Shown here in pieces: positions 17,230 through 27,156 of a stretch of 64,000 nt of DNA. The stretch comes from Streptomyces coacervatus (GTDB lineage Bacteria; Actinomycetota; Actinomycetes; Streptomycetales; Streptomycetaceae), in assembly GCF_029223485.1 (NCBI RefSeq), contig NZ_JARHTP010000029.1, positions 1 to 64,000 on the forward strand, in the 5' to 3' direction. The notes beneath the pieces are model-generated. The model was not told the DNA's origin and ran no database searches. It was given only the letters and a program-made list of their open reading frames with translations. Position 1 is the first letter of the stretch, and each line of letters opens with the position of its first letter. The position numbers and the translations under genes were made by a program.

Positions 17230-18090
17230 ATGACTCCTGAGATGTGGGACCGGTTAAGTCTCTTTCTTGACAAGGCAATTGAGCGGGGCATACCGGCCGA
17301 GGACGCACAGCGATGGCTGGCCTCCGCCCGCCCCTGTGCCACGCTGACGCGGGGCGGGGACGGGCCGGTCGTGGGCCGATTCGGCGGTCCGCTCCTGCTT
17401 CCGGCCGATACCCCGGACCCCGCCCATCCCTTCGTCGCCTCCATCGACCTTGCGGCCCTGCCCGCCGACGCGACGGACCTGCCCCTTCCTCCCGACGGCC
17501 GGCTGCTGCTCTTCGCCTTCCCCGAGACCGAGGGCGACGACGAAACCATGGGCAGCGTGGTGTACGTCCCTGTCGGCACAGCCGTCGCCGAACGGGACAA
17601 GCACGCCTGGAACTCCTCCGACTGGGACGATTACGAGGCGATGTTCAAGGAGTTCCCACAAGGTCCGCTGCGGGCGACGGCCAGTGTGTCGCTGCCCCAC
17701 CACAAGTCGGGCATACAGCCCGGCATGCCGTGGGGCGGGCCGCACCCCGGGCATCCCCGCTCCGAGGAACTCGTCGCGGTCTGGGAGAGCACCCGTGCGG
17801 ACATCGCCCCCGAGGGACCGCTGCAGATCGGGGGATACGCCGATGAGGAGGCCATCGACAACGACCCGGTCACCCACGCCGTACACAGCGCGGTGAAAGC
17901 CGTGGAAGCAGGCTGGGGGGACGGACCGGTTTCGGCTGACGTCTCGAACTGGGTATTCCTGGCCGACTGGGTGGCCGGCATGGACCTGCAAGGCTGGGAG
18001 AGCGCCACCGTCCACTGGGTGATCCAGCGCGAGGACCTGACCGCGCGGCGCTTCGACCGCGCGTTCACCAGCGTCTACTGGAATCCCTGA
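17230..18090 (+). CDS. DUF1963 (YwqG-like) protein
   Basis: A 286-residue cytoplasmic protein. I use the ATG at 17230 (MTPEMWDRLSLFLDKAI) because the long frame upstream lacks coding character. The core (GRFGGPLLLPADTPDP, LLLFAFPETEGDD, HPRSEELVAVWES, ESATVHWVIQREDL) follows the DUF1963 pattern, with aromatic and acidic positions of the YwqG beta-sandwich. Its biochemical role is unknown in the family. It stands alone and has no neighbour on the same strand. Confidence 0.8.
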   Translation: MTPEMWDRLSLFLDKAIERGIPAEDAQRWLASARPCATLTRGGDGPVVGRFGGPLLLPADTPDPAHPFVASIDLAALPADATDLPLPPDGRLLLFAFPETEGDDETMGSVVYVPVGTAVAERDKHAWNSSDWDDYEAMFKEFPQGPLRATASVSLPHHKSGIQPGMPWGGPHPGHPRSEELVAVWESTRADIAPEGPLQIGGYADEEAIDNDPVTHAVHSAVKAVEAGWGDGPVSADVSNWVFLADWVAGMDLQGWESATVHWVIQREDLTARRFDRAFTSVYWNP

Positions 18091-18132
18091 CCCGTTCCCG
18101 GGAGTTTCGTTCACCCGGGCGCCGGTCCGGGT

Positions 18133-18215
18133 GTGCCGTCAACAGGTCAGCAGTGGGCGCGATTCGAACCGTTGCTCCCGGACCTGACGCCGGAACGATG
18201 GCGCCGGAAGCAGCA
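18133..18215 (+). pseudogene. IS5-type transposase N-terminal fragment
   Basis: GTG 18133 opens a frame with QWARFEPLLPDLTPERW. This matches the first 25 residues of IS5-type transposases (compare QWARIKPLPPDRTPKRG at 39036), after which similarity stops. The following 385 bp up to the regulator at 18601 contain no gene I can support. Confidence 0.5.
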
Positions 18216-18600
18216 CGGCGTGCGGTTCAAGGCAGATCGCCGGCCCATAGGGAAATGGGGCTGCACAACGTGCGCAAACTCAGGCGCGTCACCAGTACCG
18301 CCACTCAGTACGTGATCGGCCATACGGGACTGTGCCTGCAGGACATCCGAGTATCACCGGCGCGCTCAGCTGTGCAACGGCTCGTCCTGCCAGGGGTGGT
18401 GACCGAACACGGCTGACCGCAGGCAGGCCCGCTTCTCCGCCCGAAGCCTCAAGCGGCCGAATACGGCGGCATCCAGCCGATCTCCCCGAATGTCGGACTC
18501 ATTGCGCAACCAGCCACCGGTACTTGTCAGTCGTCACCCAGGACGACGGTCACCACTCTTCGCCCTCGGCCAACCTCCCACTGTCCGCGAATGAGGCCGC

Positions 18601-19626
18601 ATGCTCCGTATCCACTTCACCACCCACGACTTACAGAACATCCGAATCTCACGTCGGCCCGATCCGCTGTGGGAACTCGTCTGCGCCGCCTGCCGGTTGG
18701 TCACGCGCCAGGGCCCCCTCGAGTTCGGAGCATGGCGTCGCGACGTCCGTGAACGGCTCGCCACGGACCCGATGGCCGGCCGTGCCCTGCACACGCTGCA
18801 GACACTCGTCCCGCCCTTCGGATACATCCCCGACTTCCTCACGCCGTCCGTCCTGGAAGGAGAGCTGCCCGCAGCCCTGGAGGAGATACAGGCCACTCCT
18901 CCCGGCCGACTGCGGCACGAGTTGGGCAGGCTCGCCACCGCACGCCCCCTCCCCGCATGGACCACGACGCTCGGCCGACCAGGAGACCGCGGCATGCGAC
19001 CTCTGGTGAAGGCCCTGGACATCTCCGCCAGGACGTTGCTCGAACCGCGCTGGGCCCACGCCCGAAGAGCCATTCGTGACGAGGTCGACGTGCGTTCGCG
19101 CGTCCTCCTCGACGGCGGCGTCCTGGCCCTACTGGAGAGCCTGCGTCCGCTCGCCCGGTGGAGAGCACCCGTCCTGGAAGTCGACTATCCCACCCACCGC
19201 GACCTCCATCTGGAGGGACGCGGGCTGCTTCTCATCCCGTCCTACTTCTGCTGGCGCAGGCCCACCGCCCTTGCCGATCCGGCCCTCGGCCCGGTCCTGG
19301 TCTACCCGGTCACCGCGCGGCCGCTCGACTCGATCACCCTCAACGACAACGGACTCGACCGTCTCCTGGGCCGCACCAGGGCCTTGGTCCTCGCCGAGGT
19401 GGCCCGCGGCGGTCCCCGCACCACCTCCGAAGTGGCAACGGCTGTCGGCATCGCCCTGCCCAGCGCCAGTTACCAGCTCGGCGTCCTCCGGGACGGGGGG
19501 CTGCTGGCAAGTCGGCGTGATGGCCAGTACGTGAGGCACTCGGTGACGCTCATGGGCTACCGGCTCCTGGATGGAGATGAAGGCGACTTGCAGCTGACGG
19601 GGCAGACCGTCGGCCGCACTCCGTAG
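18601..19626 (+). CDS. ArsR-type winged-helix transcriptional regulator
   Basis: A 341-residue protein whose last 80 residues form a winged helix (GRTRALVLAEVARGGPRTT, EVATAVGIALPSASYQLGVL, DGGLLASRRDGQYVRHSV). The 260-residue N-terminal region (MLRIHFTTHDLQNIRISRRP, FGYIPDFLTPS, LLLIPSYFCWRRP) is characteristic of a large actinobacterial group of ArsR-like regulators with an uncharacterised sensor part. It has no operon partner: the next gene starts 275 bp later and encodes a small secreted protein. Targets are unknown. Confidence 0.85.
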   Translation: MLRIHFTTHDLQNIRISRRPDPLWELVCAACRLVTRQGPLEFGAWRRDVRERLATDPMAGRALHTLQTLVPPFGYIPDFLTPSVLEGELPAALEEIQATPPGRLRHELGRLATARPLPAWTTTLGRPGDRGMRPLVKALDISARTLLEPRWAHARRAIRDEVDVRSRVLLDGGVLALLESLRPLARWRAPVLEVDYPTHRDLHLEGRGLLLIPSYFCWRRPTALADPALGPVLVYPVTARPLDSITLNDNGLDRLLGRTRALVLAEVARGGPRTTSEVATAVGIALPSASYQLGVLRDGGLLASRRDGQYVRHSVTLMGYRLLDGDEGDLQLTGQTVGRTP

Positions 19627-19901
19627 CGGGAATCGCGACCGGGGCGGCGGCTCCCGCAGAGCCGTCGCGCACGGTCGCGCCCTCCATCGATGCAACCGTC
19701 CACAAACTGCCCGCAATTCGAGCACATTCGAAATGCTTCTCCCCCACCCGGCGCACGGACGACCATCAACGGCGGGGCGTGGCATGACACGACCCGTGCC
19801 GCTGTCCGACGCCCCGGTGTCGTCTTCACAGAGGCCTCATTCATGACCACGAAGCACTGCGGCGACCGCACAGACCGCACCACTCGACCCAACGGGGAAA
19901 C

Positions 19902-20354
19902 ATGAACCTGGTCCGCAAACACCGCACCCGTCGCGCCACAACCGCGGGCGTCACCCTTCTGCTGGCGGCCGTCCTCGGAACCGCCGGAGCCAGCGCCTCC
20001 AACGCCGAGACCGCCGCACCGCAGACACAGCAGATCGCCTCGTCCATCCTCGGCAGCGACTACAAGATCACGCTCACCGCACTGCGGTCGTCGCAGGACC
20101 AGTACGCCGCTTCGGTGCAGCTGAAGGTCTACACGCACGACAGCGGTACCTGGAAGGAGTCCGACCGGGTCACAGTGGGCGACGTCGACGGATGGTTCTG
20201 GTACCCGCTGACCGGCAGCCACGCCGTCTGCCAGTTCACGACCGCGAGCACGGAGCTGGCACCCGTCGACGTCAGCCTGACGATCACCCCGTCCATCGGC
20301 TGCTCCCAGCCGGCGCACTACGTCGTGAAGCAGGGCAGGGTGTACGCCGGCTGA
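19902..20354 (+). CDS. Small secreted protein
   Basis: A 150-residue protein with an Arg-rich N-region (MNLVRKHRTRRATTAGV) and a signal peptide ending about residue 35. The mature domain (SILGSDYKITLTALRSSQDQ, VQLKVYTHDSGTWKESDRV, VCQFTT, GCSQPAHYVVKQGRVYAG) is a predicted beta-sandwich with two cysteines. GGGGAAAC precedes the ATG. Function unknown. The preceding 275 bp contain no other gene. Confidence 0.75.
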   Translation: MNLVRKHRTRRATTAGVTLLLAAVLGTAGASASNAETAAPQTQQIASSILGSDYKITLTALRSSQDQYAASVQLKVYTHDSGTWKESDRVTVGDVDGWFWYPLTGSHAVCQFTTASTELAPVDVSLTITPSIGCSQPAHYVVKQGRVYAG

Positions 20355-20474
20355 GCCCTCCCGTCCGGCCTACCACGGTGCTGAGCTGGAGGTCCACGTG
20401 AAGTGAGCCTTCAGCGGTTCGTACAGCTTCTCGTGCCCGCCGCCGTACAAGGGGGGAGCGGAGCAGGTACGGCA

Positions 20475-20504
20475 AGACCGCCACCTCGCATGAGGCGGCG
20501 GTCT
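20475..20504 (-). terminator. Hairpin between convergent genes
   Basis: AGACCGCC-A-CCTC pairs with GAGG-C-GGCGGTCT across a four-base loop GCAT. It lies between the 3' ends of the secreted-protein gene (plus) and the beta-galactosidase gene (minus), so it can serve both directions. Confidence 0.65.
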
Positions 20505-20552
20505 GTCCGGCCACGCTGCTGCTCTGGGCGGGATCCGTTGGAAGGCGCATCC

Positions 20553-23500
20553 CTAGCCGCAGGTCAGCGTCGGCACCGCCCAGTCACCGTGGTCGTTGCC
20601 GTTGCCATCGCCGGCGTCGCCGACCCTGAGGTCGACCACCTGGGCGCCGGTGACGTCGACGTCGATCGACACCGCGGCCTGTTTGCCACGGATCGTCGGC
20701 GTGGTCACCAGGGTCTTGCCGTCAGCGATCACGGAGAACGTCACCGTTCCCGCACCACCCGTCTCGTCGTCGACGCCGACGTCCGCCGTCAACCGTGAGC
20801 AGTTTCCGGCGAGGTAGAGCTCGACGTCGCTGACCGAGTTGGTGCCCAGGCCCTTGGTGTAGGCGGTGCCGGCGATACTGATCGGACGGCCGTCCCCGGC
20901 CGCCTGCTCGCCGACGCTGCTGTCCCGCTCGACCGGGCCCCACCCGTTGGTGGACGACAGGAACGGCAGGTCACTCACCGCGCTCTTGCCGGCCGACGGT
21001 GCCGGCGGGATCCCGCCGACGATGCGCTCGTCTGTGCCGACAGCCTGCCGTCCGTCCTGCACGTAATGCACCGTGGTGGTGAGTGCCGAGGCGGATGGCA
21101 GCTTCCCGGCCGGCGGCTGGACCTTCCAGGTGAAGGTGGCCGATTGGCCGGGTTGCAGGCGATCCACCGACGTGGGGCCGGTGGCGCTCACGCTCCAGCC
21201 GTCGGGCGCGGAGAGCGAGGCGGTCAGCCGGGACGCGGACGGCCCGTCCTTGGGCACGCGGATCGTCGCCTGGGCCGTGAAGGCCTGTTCCGGCTGAGCG
21301 GTGTCCGGGACCTTCAGGGTGACATCTGCACCCGGACGCTTCGGCATCGCGTATGTCCGGGGGTCGTAGCGGGGGCTGTCGTTCTGCGCGACGCGCAGGG
21401 AGGAGGCGTAGCTGCCGTAGTCGGTGAGCGAGACCTTGCCGAGGCCGCCGGTGCTGCCGTCCAGGTTCCACACGGCAATGGCGATGCTGTTGCGGCCGTT
21501 GGGGTTCAGGATTCCGTTGGGGACCGGGAAGGTGTGCTGGGGGCCGAGATAGTTGACGTAGTTGCCGACCTGCCAGCCGTTCACGAAGATCGTGGCGCGG
21601 TATTTGCGTGACGGGTCGTCGGTGAACGTCAGGCCGAGCGAAGTGTCCTGGCCGCGGGGCAGGTCCAGGTCGGCGTCTGTGCGGTACCAGGAGACCCCGG
21701 GTCGGTTGTCGGTCGTGGGCAGGGACACCCGGCTCCAGGCGGCGTCCGGGTAGCCCGGCAGGGACCAGCCGGCCCGCTCGCCGTAGAGGCCGCCCGTCGA
21801 GAGCGGGCCGCGCACCGTGTCCTTGAGGTCCTCGCCGCCCCGTACGCCCTGCAGCCGCCAGGTGACCGAGGTCAGCGGCGCCCCGACGAGGGAGGCGCTG
21901 GTCAGGCCGCGCGCGGTCTTGTTGCCGTTGGTCGAGTTGTAGTCCTCCTCGTGCCCCATGTTCACGGTGAGCACGGAGATGATGTTGTCGCCCTTGGACT
22001 TGACCGCACCGGCCGGGAAGGTGAAGTCGGCGCTGCCTGTGGTGGAGCTGCCCAGGAAGGTGCCGTTCAGCCAGGCGGAGAACGCCTGGGCGTCTCCGCC
22101 GGAGTCGGAGACCAGGTGGATGCCGGTCTCCTTGCCGGTGGCACGGAAGCGGCCGCGGTACCAGGTGTTGCCGGTGTGGAAGCCGTAGTCGTCCGCGTAG
22201 AGCACCGGCGGGGAGTTGACGCCGGAGACGCTGTTGGTGGTGGTCTTGTCGGCCACCTGCCAGGTGGAGTCGTCGAAACCGGGCGCCGCTTCGGGGGACT
22301 CCTCGGCGTGCTTCCAGTTCGTCAGCGTCGGCAGGTCTACCGGGGCGGCCACCGGGATCTTGCCGGTGAGGCTTCCGGTGTCGGAGGCCCGGGTGTCCAA
22401 GGCCTTGCCGTTCCAGGTGACTTGGTCGGCGGAGGTGAACACCTCGATGTTCTTGTCATCGGCGTTGTCGCCGGTGAGCGCCACGGTGTGGCCGTCGTTC
22501 AGGCTGGTCGCCGTCCGCAGCAGGTGGGTGCCGCGCACGAGTACCGGGCCGCTCGCCGTGTCCTGACGCCAGAAGGTCTTTGCCGTGGGCTTGTCACCGA
22601 CGAGCAGCAGCAGGGGGCGCTTTCCGTCGCCGTTGATGCTGATGCGGATCAGGCCCTTGTGGGTGTAGTTCAGCCGCAGGTCGCCGGTGGCCGCGTCCCA
22701 GGTGGTCGTGGCCGTGCCGCCGCTGGTGGTCACGGTGGGTTTGGAGGTGTAGCGAAGGACGGTCTCGCCGTCGCTGCCCGGATCGCCGTAGAGCACGCCG
22801 ACGTCCCGGTTGCCGATGGTCGCGCTCGTCATGATCTCCGAGGTCGAGTACTGCAACTGCGCGTCACCGAGCCGGTAGTCGGCGACGATCACGTGCGAGT
22901 CGCGGCCGTCGAGCGTGATCGCGGTGTCCGGCTGCTGCGGGACGACGGGGTAGGTCGGCTCCGCGGCGGCGCTGCCGGTCGGCACGTCGATGGCGTCGAC
23001 GGCCACGTAGTTGTCCGTGGATGCGGAGCTGTGGTTCCCGTTGACGACGATCTTCAGCGTGTGCGCGCCGGGCGTCAGGCCGGTCTTCTGGAAGACCACC
23101 GCCTGGCTCTCGCTGCCGGAGTCGTCGACCGTGGCCTCCTTGGTGCCGTCGACGTAGACGTCGGCGTAGCCGTGGTTGTTGGTCTTCGAGCCGATCCAGC
23201 GGATCGCGGTGCCGTCGAAGGGGACGGTGAGCGAGTCGCCGGCCTTGTTGGAGAACGACTCGGTGTGTTTGTAGTCGCCGCCGGTGTAGCTCGTGTCGGC
23301 CACGTGCGACCACGAACCGGTGTACTGCAGCGTGGAGTCGGGGTCGTCCCAGGTGTAGGTGGTGTCGGCGGAGGGCTGGGCGTTGAAGTCCAGCGAGATG
23401 TGGGTCTTGTCGACCGCCGTGGACGTGGAGTTGCCGTGCCGCAGGACGTGGAACTGTGTCTTGGTGTCGGGGTTCATCCGGGCGGTGTCGACGATCGCGG

Positions 23501-24740
23501 AGTCGTCCGGCGGCGTGGTTCTGATCGCCTCGGTCTTGGTCAGCGGGGCGAGGGACTGTGTGAAGTACCCGATGAGCTTGTCCTCGTCGTACTTCGGGTC
23601 GAGCTGACGGTTCTCGCGGATCGCGGCCCCGTAGTCGTACGACGTGTAGTTCTCCGGCATGCCCAACCAGCCCCAGTTGGTGCCGCCATAGGTCATGTAG
23701 AAGCTCTGCGCGGTCGCGCCGACGGCTATGTTCTGTTTGTAGAACACGTTGGCGAACTGATCGTTGATCAGCTGGGCGCATTTGTCGTAGCCCGGTCCGC
23801 CCCAGGGGTCGAAGGCGCCGCCCTGGAACTCCGGTGAGTACAGCGGCTTGCCGGCCGGGTGGTCGTAGCTGATGTCGGGGACACCGTTCCACTTCGAGGG
23901 GTTCGAGCAGTTGAAGCCCTGGGGATACGAGTCCGGGCCGTCGACGTCCAGAGCGCCGGTACCGGAGTTGAAGGTGCCGTTGTTGTTGCCGGTCAGCGGC
24001 ACCGTGATGCCGTCCGCACGGGCCTTGTCCTCCAGGTGCTTCATGTACGAGCGGCCCGCGGCCGAGCCGTTGTAGTACTCGTTCTCGACCTGGTACGCGA
24101 TGACCGACCCGGTGCCATTGGTCAGTTGGTGGCGGGCGACTATCCGGTCGATCTGCGTCAGCCACTCATCCGCGTACTTCAAGAACCGCGGGTCGTCACT
24201 GCGGTTGTGCCCGGCCTTGGTGGTCATCCAGCCGGGCAGACCGCCGCTGTCGACCTCCGCGTTGATGTACGGCGCCGGGCGCGCGATGACGTAGAGCCCG
24301 GCCTCCTGGGCCATGTCGAGCAGCTTGTCGACGTCACGCACCCCGCTGAAGTCGTACACACCCGGCTTCGGCGAGTGGTATCCCCAGTCGAAGTACAGCG
24401 AGGTGGAGTTGAACCCTGCGGCCTTCATCTTCTGGAAGATGTCTCGCCACAGGTCCGGACTCGGGAGCCGGAAGTAGTGGAACTCGCCGGACCACAGGTA
24501 GGTGCGCTTACCGTCGACGAGGAACGAGTAGCCGTCGAGACTCACCGTGTGCGCACCCGGACTGGCGGCAGGCGCGGCGGCGGGTTCCTGCCCGCCGACG
24601 TCCCGCGCCGCAGCGGGTGTCGTCATGCCCGTGGCCATGGCGATGGTCGCGGCCGTCGAGAGCACCGCCCTCCACCACCGACGGCGACCGGGTCTCGCAA
24701 CCTCTGAACCGAACCGATTACCCCGCACTGCGGCCTCCAT
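20553..24740 (-). CDS. Secreted GH35 beta-galactosidase with C-terminal NPCBM-like domain
   Basis: A 1395-residue exported glycosidase. After a signal peptide (RRRWWRAVLSTAATIAMATG... AAA), residues about 65-400 are the GH35 barrel. The acid/base Glu is in VIAYQVENEYYNG, and the nucleophile Glu is in LYSPEFQGGAFDPWGG. Jelly-roll domains follow (about 560-620 and 870-1130, including WYRGRFRATGK and NGWQVGNYVNYLGPQ). Then come an Ig-like/NEW3 segment and, from about 1290, an NPCBM-type carbohydrate-binding module (GTAYTKGLGTNSVSDVELYL). It should remove terminal beta-galactose from polysaccharides outside the cell. ATG 24740 is preferred because the signal peptide follows. Confidence 0.9.
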   Translation of the reverse strand: MEAAVRGNRFGSEVARPGRRRWWRAVLSTAATIAMATGMTTPAAARDVGGQEPAAAPAASPGAHTVSLDGYSFLVDGKRTYLWSGEFHYFRLPSPDLWRDIFQKMKAAGFNSTSLYFDWGYHSPKPGVYDFSGVRDVDKLLDMAQEAGLYVIARPAPYINAEVDSGGLPGWMTTKAGHNRSDDPRFLKYADEWLTQIDRIVARHQLTNGTGSVIAYQVENEYYNGSAAGRSYMKHLEDKARADGITVPLTGNNNGTFNSGTGALDVDGPDSYPQGFNCSNPSKWNGVPDISYDHPAGKPLYSPEFQGGAFDPWGGPGYDKCAQLINDQFANVFYKQNIAVGATAQSFYMTYGGTNWGWLGMPENYTSYDYGAAIRENRQLDPKYDEDKLIGYFTQSLAPLTKTEAIRTTPPDDSAIVDTARMNPDTKTQFHVLRHGNSTSTAVDKTHISLDFNAQPSADTTYTWDDPDSTLQYTGSWSHVADTSYTGGDYKHTESFSNKAGDSLTVPFDGTAIRWIGSKTNNHGYADVYVDGTKEATVDDSGSESQAVVFQKTGLTPGAHTLKIVVNGNHSSASTDNYVAVDAIDVPTGSAAAEPTYPVVPQQPDTAITLDGRDSHVIVADYRLGDAQLQYSTSEIMTSATIGNRDVGVLYGDPGSDGETVLRYTSKPTVTTSGGTATTTWDAATGDLRLNYTHKGLIRISINGDGKRPLLLLVGDKPTAKTFWRQDTASGPVLVRGTHLLRTATSLNDGHTVALTGDNADDKNIEVFTSADQVTWNGKALDTRASDTGSLTGKIPVAAPVDLPTLTNWKHAEESPEAAPGFDDSTWQVADKTTTNSVSGVNSPPVLYADDYGFHTGNTWYRGRFRATGKETGIHLVSDSGGDAQAFSAWLNGTFLGSSTTGSADFTFPAGAVKSKGDNIISVLTVNMGHEEDYNSTNGNKTARGLTSASLVGAPLTSVTWRLQGVRGGEDLKDTVRGPLSTGGLYGERAGWSLPGYPDAAWSRVSLPTTDNRPGVSWYRTDADLDLPRGQDTSLGLTFTDDPSRKYRATIFVNGWQVGNYVNYLGPQHTFPVPNGILNPNGRNSIAIAVWNLDGSTGGLGKVSLTDYGSYASSLRVAQNDSPRYDPRTYAMPKRPGADVTLKVPDTAQPEQAFTAQATIRVPKDGPSASRLTASLSAPDGWSVSATGPTSVDRLQPGQSATFTWKVQPPAGKLPSASALTTTVHYVQDGRQAVGTDERIVGGIPPAPSAGKSAVSDLPFLSSTNGWGPVERDSSVGEQAAGDGRPISIAGTAYTKGLGTNSVSDVELYLAGNCSRLTADVGVDDETGGAGTVTFSVIADGKTLVTTPTIRGKQAAVSIDVDVTGAQVVDLRVGDAGDGNGNDHGDWAVPTLTCG

Positions 24741-25064
24741 ACCGCCTGAGCAATCAGAGTCAAACAGACTCAGGCAAAGCCGAACAGTAAAGCCGCACAA
24801 GGCTCAACACAATGGGGCGGGAGAACACGGCTGTTGTGGCACGGGCGGCCTGGAAGTTGTACGGCACGGTCGGGCCCGCCGACCAGCCCGAACGGCCGTC
24901 AAATCCGTCATCAAACGAGAGGGGCGTCTTCCTCCACCTGACCGCTTCGCCCGACGTGATCCGGACACAGCTCGCCGAGCCACGCCCACCATGCACCGCC
25001 GCTCGCAGGCACCACGACTCTTCTGGCCGCCTGCCGCTCATCCTTCGCCGCGTCCGCGGCATAT
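24741..25064. other. Intergenic region upstream of the beta-galactosidase
   Basis: It holds the beta-galactosidase promoter region. Several short frames on both strands have no coding character. A long palindrome follows immediately. Confidence 0.3.
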
Positions 25065-25143
25065 GGGTCGCGTCCCGCGACGTGGTGTAGGGATGCGGAG
25101 TCGCGAACTCCGCATCCCTACACCACGTCGCGGGACGCGACCC
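25065..25143. repeat. Near-perfect 79-bp palindrome
   Basis: Two 37-base arms, starting GGGTCGCGTCCCGCGACG and ending in its exact complement, flank the five bases CGCGA. No mismatch is visible in the arms. It lies in the 700-bp gap between the 5' end of the beta-galactosidase gene and the remains of tnpA. It would form a very stable hairpin in RNA or single-stranded DNA. There is no T-tract, so a classic terminator is possible but not proven. Confidence 0.9.
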
Positions 25144-25453
25144 GTGGTCGGGACTGAAGAAGGTTCGGCGCCGTAGAAGACGGCACCGAACCTGGTATGC
25201 GAAGCGCTGCTCGTGTGAGTCGAAGCGACCGCCTCGGCGTGCCGCCTGTCGTCGGGTCCCAGACAGCGGGGCGGCAAGGCTCGCAGCCGGCCGGGCCATT
25301 TCCCGCCAGAGCCCGAAAACCGGCCCGGTATCGTCAGTGCCGCAGCGCCCGCTATCTTTGATCTTTCGCAGTTCTCCGCCCTTCAGAGCGGGCGCGAAGC
25401 GCATCTCAACCTGCTCTGACCCGCGCCGGGGGCACGCGTCCGCACTGTTGACC

Positions 25454-25821
25454 TCAACTGACGGGGCGCTGCTGGTGCTCGATGTACTGCTTGACCACGG
25501 TCAGGGGCGCTCCGCCGCATGATCCGGAGTAATACCAGACCAGAAGTGTCCGCCCCACAGGTACCGGCGGACATGCGCGTCGCACTCCTTGCGTAGCAGC
25601 CGGGCGGATACGCCTTTGAGGAAGTTGACCAGTTTCGAGAGCTGGACCTTGTTGTATACCTCGCACATGATCTCCTCACACCTGGCGTGCATGGCGTCGG
25701 TGAAGGCGCTGCGCCGGTACTTCGTGACGAACACCAAGTACACATGCCGGTTGTAGACGACGTGACGGCCGGTGCGTACATCGGGGTTGGATTCCACCGC
25801 GGTGACCTGAACCAGTGGCAT
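25454..25821 (-). pseudogene. TnpA-like Y1 transposase with internal deletion and frameshift
   Basis: ATG 25821 opens VTAVESNPDVRTGRHVVYNR, then VYLVFVTKYRRSAFTDAM, the N-terminus of IS200/IS605 TnpA. After CEEIMCEV the sequence jumps directly to KLVNFLKGVSARLLRKE, so the segment of about 30 residues that normally carries the His-hydrophobic-His nuclease motif is absent. The frame then shifts near 25530. GSYYSGSCGGAPLTVVKQYI, with the catalytic-type Tyr, continues in another frame to 25454. Without the HUH motif the protein cannot cut DNA. Confidence 0.8.
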
Positions 25822-25830
25822 AGTGACCTC

Positions 25831-27156
25831 GTGGGCGATCAACTCGCATGGGAGAAGCGGCAGTTCGGGCATCGCGCCCGCCTGTACGCGACGCCTGCGC
25901 AAGATGCGCTCATGGATGCGCAGGCCCACGCGGCCCGTGCCATGTGGAACCAGCTCCACGACCTGTGGACGATGACACCCAGATGCCAACAGTCTCTCGC
26001 CCGCATGGACCAGGCGCTCCGCCAGGCCCGCAAGGAGATCGACTGGTACTCGATCCTTCCCGCGCAGGCCGCTCAGGCCGTCCTCAAGACGTATGTCCAG
26101 TCTTGGAAGAACTGCTGGGACGGCCGCGCCGAGGAACCCCGCTTCAAGGCCCGCATCCGGTCGCCGATGTCCCTGGACATCCCGCAGGGACGGGACCTGC
26201 ACATCAAGCGAGTCCACCGACGCTGGGGCATGGTCAACATTCCGAAGGTCGGCCGGGTCCGCTTCCGCTGGACCAAAGACCTCCCGGTCGGCAGGCGCGC
26301 CAACACCGACAACCGGATCACCGGGGCCCGGCTCGTCAAGGACGCACTCGGCTGGCACATCGCCTTCCGCATCCAGACCCTGGAGCCCAGGCCGAAGTCC
26401 CACCCGGGGCCGGAAGTCGGTATCGATGCTGGAGTGAACCTGCCCCTAGCGCTCTCCGACGGCAACCATCAGGATCACGGGCGTCCGCCCCGGCTCCCGG
26501 ACAACACCTCCGACCGGGACAAGTGGCTGAACCTGGACGAGAAGGCCAAGCTGCTCCGGCTGGAGCGCCGGGCCGCGCACCGCAAGAGCTTCCGCAAGCC
26601 GAGGGAGCGCGGCTCCAACCGGCTCAAGCACATCTACGACCAGATCAAACAGCTCCGTGCAAGAGCCACGCGCCGAGCCACCGACTGGCAGCACCAGACG
26701 ACCACCACCATCGCCCGCACCTATGGCACCGTCGTGGTCGAACAGCTCGACATCACGAACATGGTCAAGTCCGCTCGGGGCACCGTCGAGGAACCGGGAA
26801 GGAACGTCGCGCAGAAGGCCGGACTCAACCGCGCCATCGCCCAAGAGGCGTGGGGCCGGACGGTCACGATGCTGACGTACAAGACCGCTCGGTACGGCGG
26901 CACCCTGCACAAGGTCCCGGCCCCGAACACCTCCCTGCGCTGCTCCGACTGCGGCTTCATCACGCCCGGCAGCCGGGAGGATCAGACCACGTTCGTATGC
27001 AAGAACCCGGGCTGCGGCTTCGCGGCGAACGCCGACTGGAACGCAGCCCGGAACATCTTGCACCTGTACCGGACCGGCCACACCGTGGCGATCCCGGCTG
27101 CTGGAAGAGCAGTCGTCAGGCGCGCACGTCACGTCAAGCCACCCACCGCAAGGTAG
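25831..27156 (+). CDS. tnpB: TnpB, RNA-guided RuvC-like nuclease
   Basis: 441 residues from GTG 25831; the frame continues upstream without coding character. The RuvC acidic triad is recognisable: Asp in VGIDAGVNLPLALSDG, Glu in GTVVVEQLDITNM and Asp in NADWNAARNIL. The zinc ribbon CSDCGF...CKNPGCGF is complete. An N-terminal helix-rich region (HAARAMWNQLHDLW, AQAVLKTYVQSWKNCWDG) precedes. Characterised TnpB proteins cut DNA guided by an RNA from the element right end and help keep the element at its site. The frame is intact although the partner TnpA is destroyed, which suggests selection or recent loss. Confidence 0.92.
   Translation: MGDQLAWEKRQFGHRARLYATPAQDALMDAQAHAARAMWNQLHDLWTMTPRCQQSLARMDQALRQARKEIDWYSILPAQAAQAVLKTYVQSWKNCWDGRAEEPRFKARIRSPMSLDIPQGRDLHIKRVHRRWGMVNIPKVGRVRFRWTKDLPVGRRANTDNRITGARLVKDALGWHIAFRIQTLEPRPKSHPGPEVGIDAGVNLPLALSDGNHQDHGRPPRLPDNTSDRDKWLNLDEKAKLLRLERRAAHRKSFRKPRERGSNRLKHIYDQIKQLRARATRRATDWQHQTTTTIARTYGTVVVEQLDITNMVKSARGTVEEPGRNVAQKAGLNRAIAQEAWGRTVTMLTYKTARYGGTLHKVPAPNTSLRCSDCGFITPGSREDQTTFVCKNPGCGFAANADWNAARNILHLYRTGHTVAIPAAGRAVVRRARHVKPPTAR

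Noticed and set aside
21951..23837. 628-codon plus frame inside the beta-galactosidase gene
   Set aside because: It is Val/Gly/Arg-rich with no motif, antisense to a well-supported GH35 coding region: a shadow of GC-rich codon use.
25065..25143. Palindrome as end of the IS605-type element
   Set aside because: It lies about 300 bp outside the probable left end, and its 37-bp arms are much longer than the small hairpins used by TnpA.
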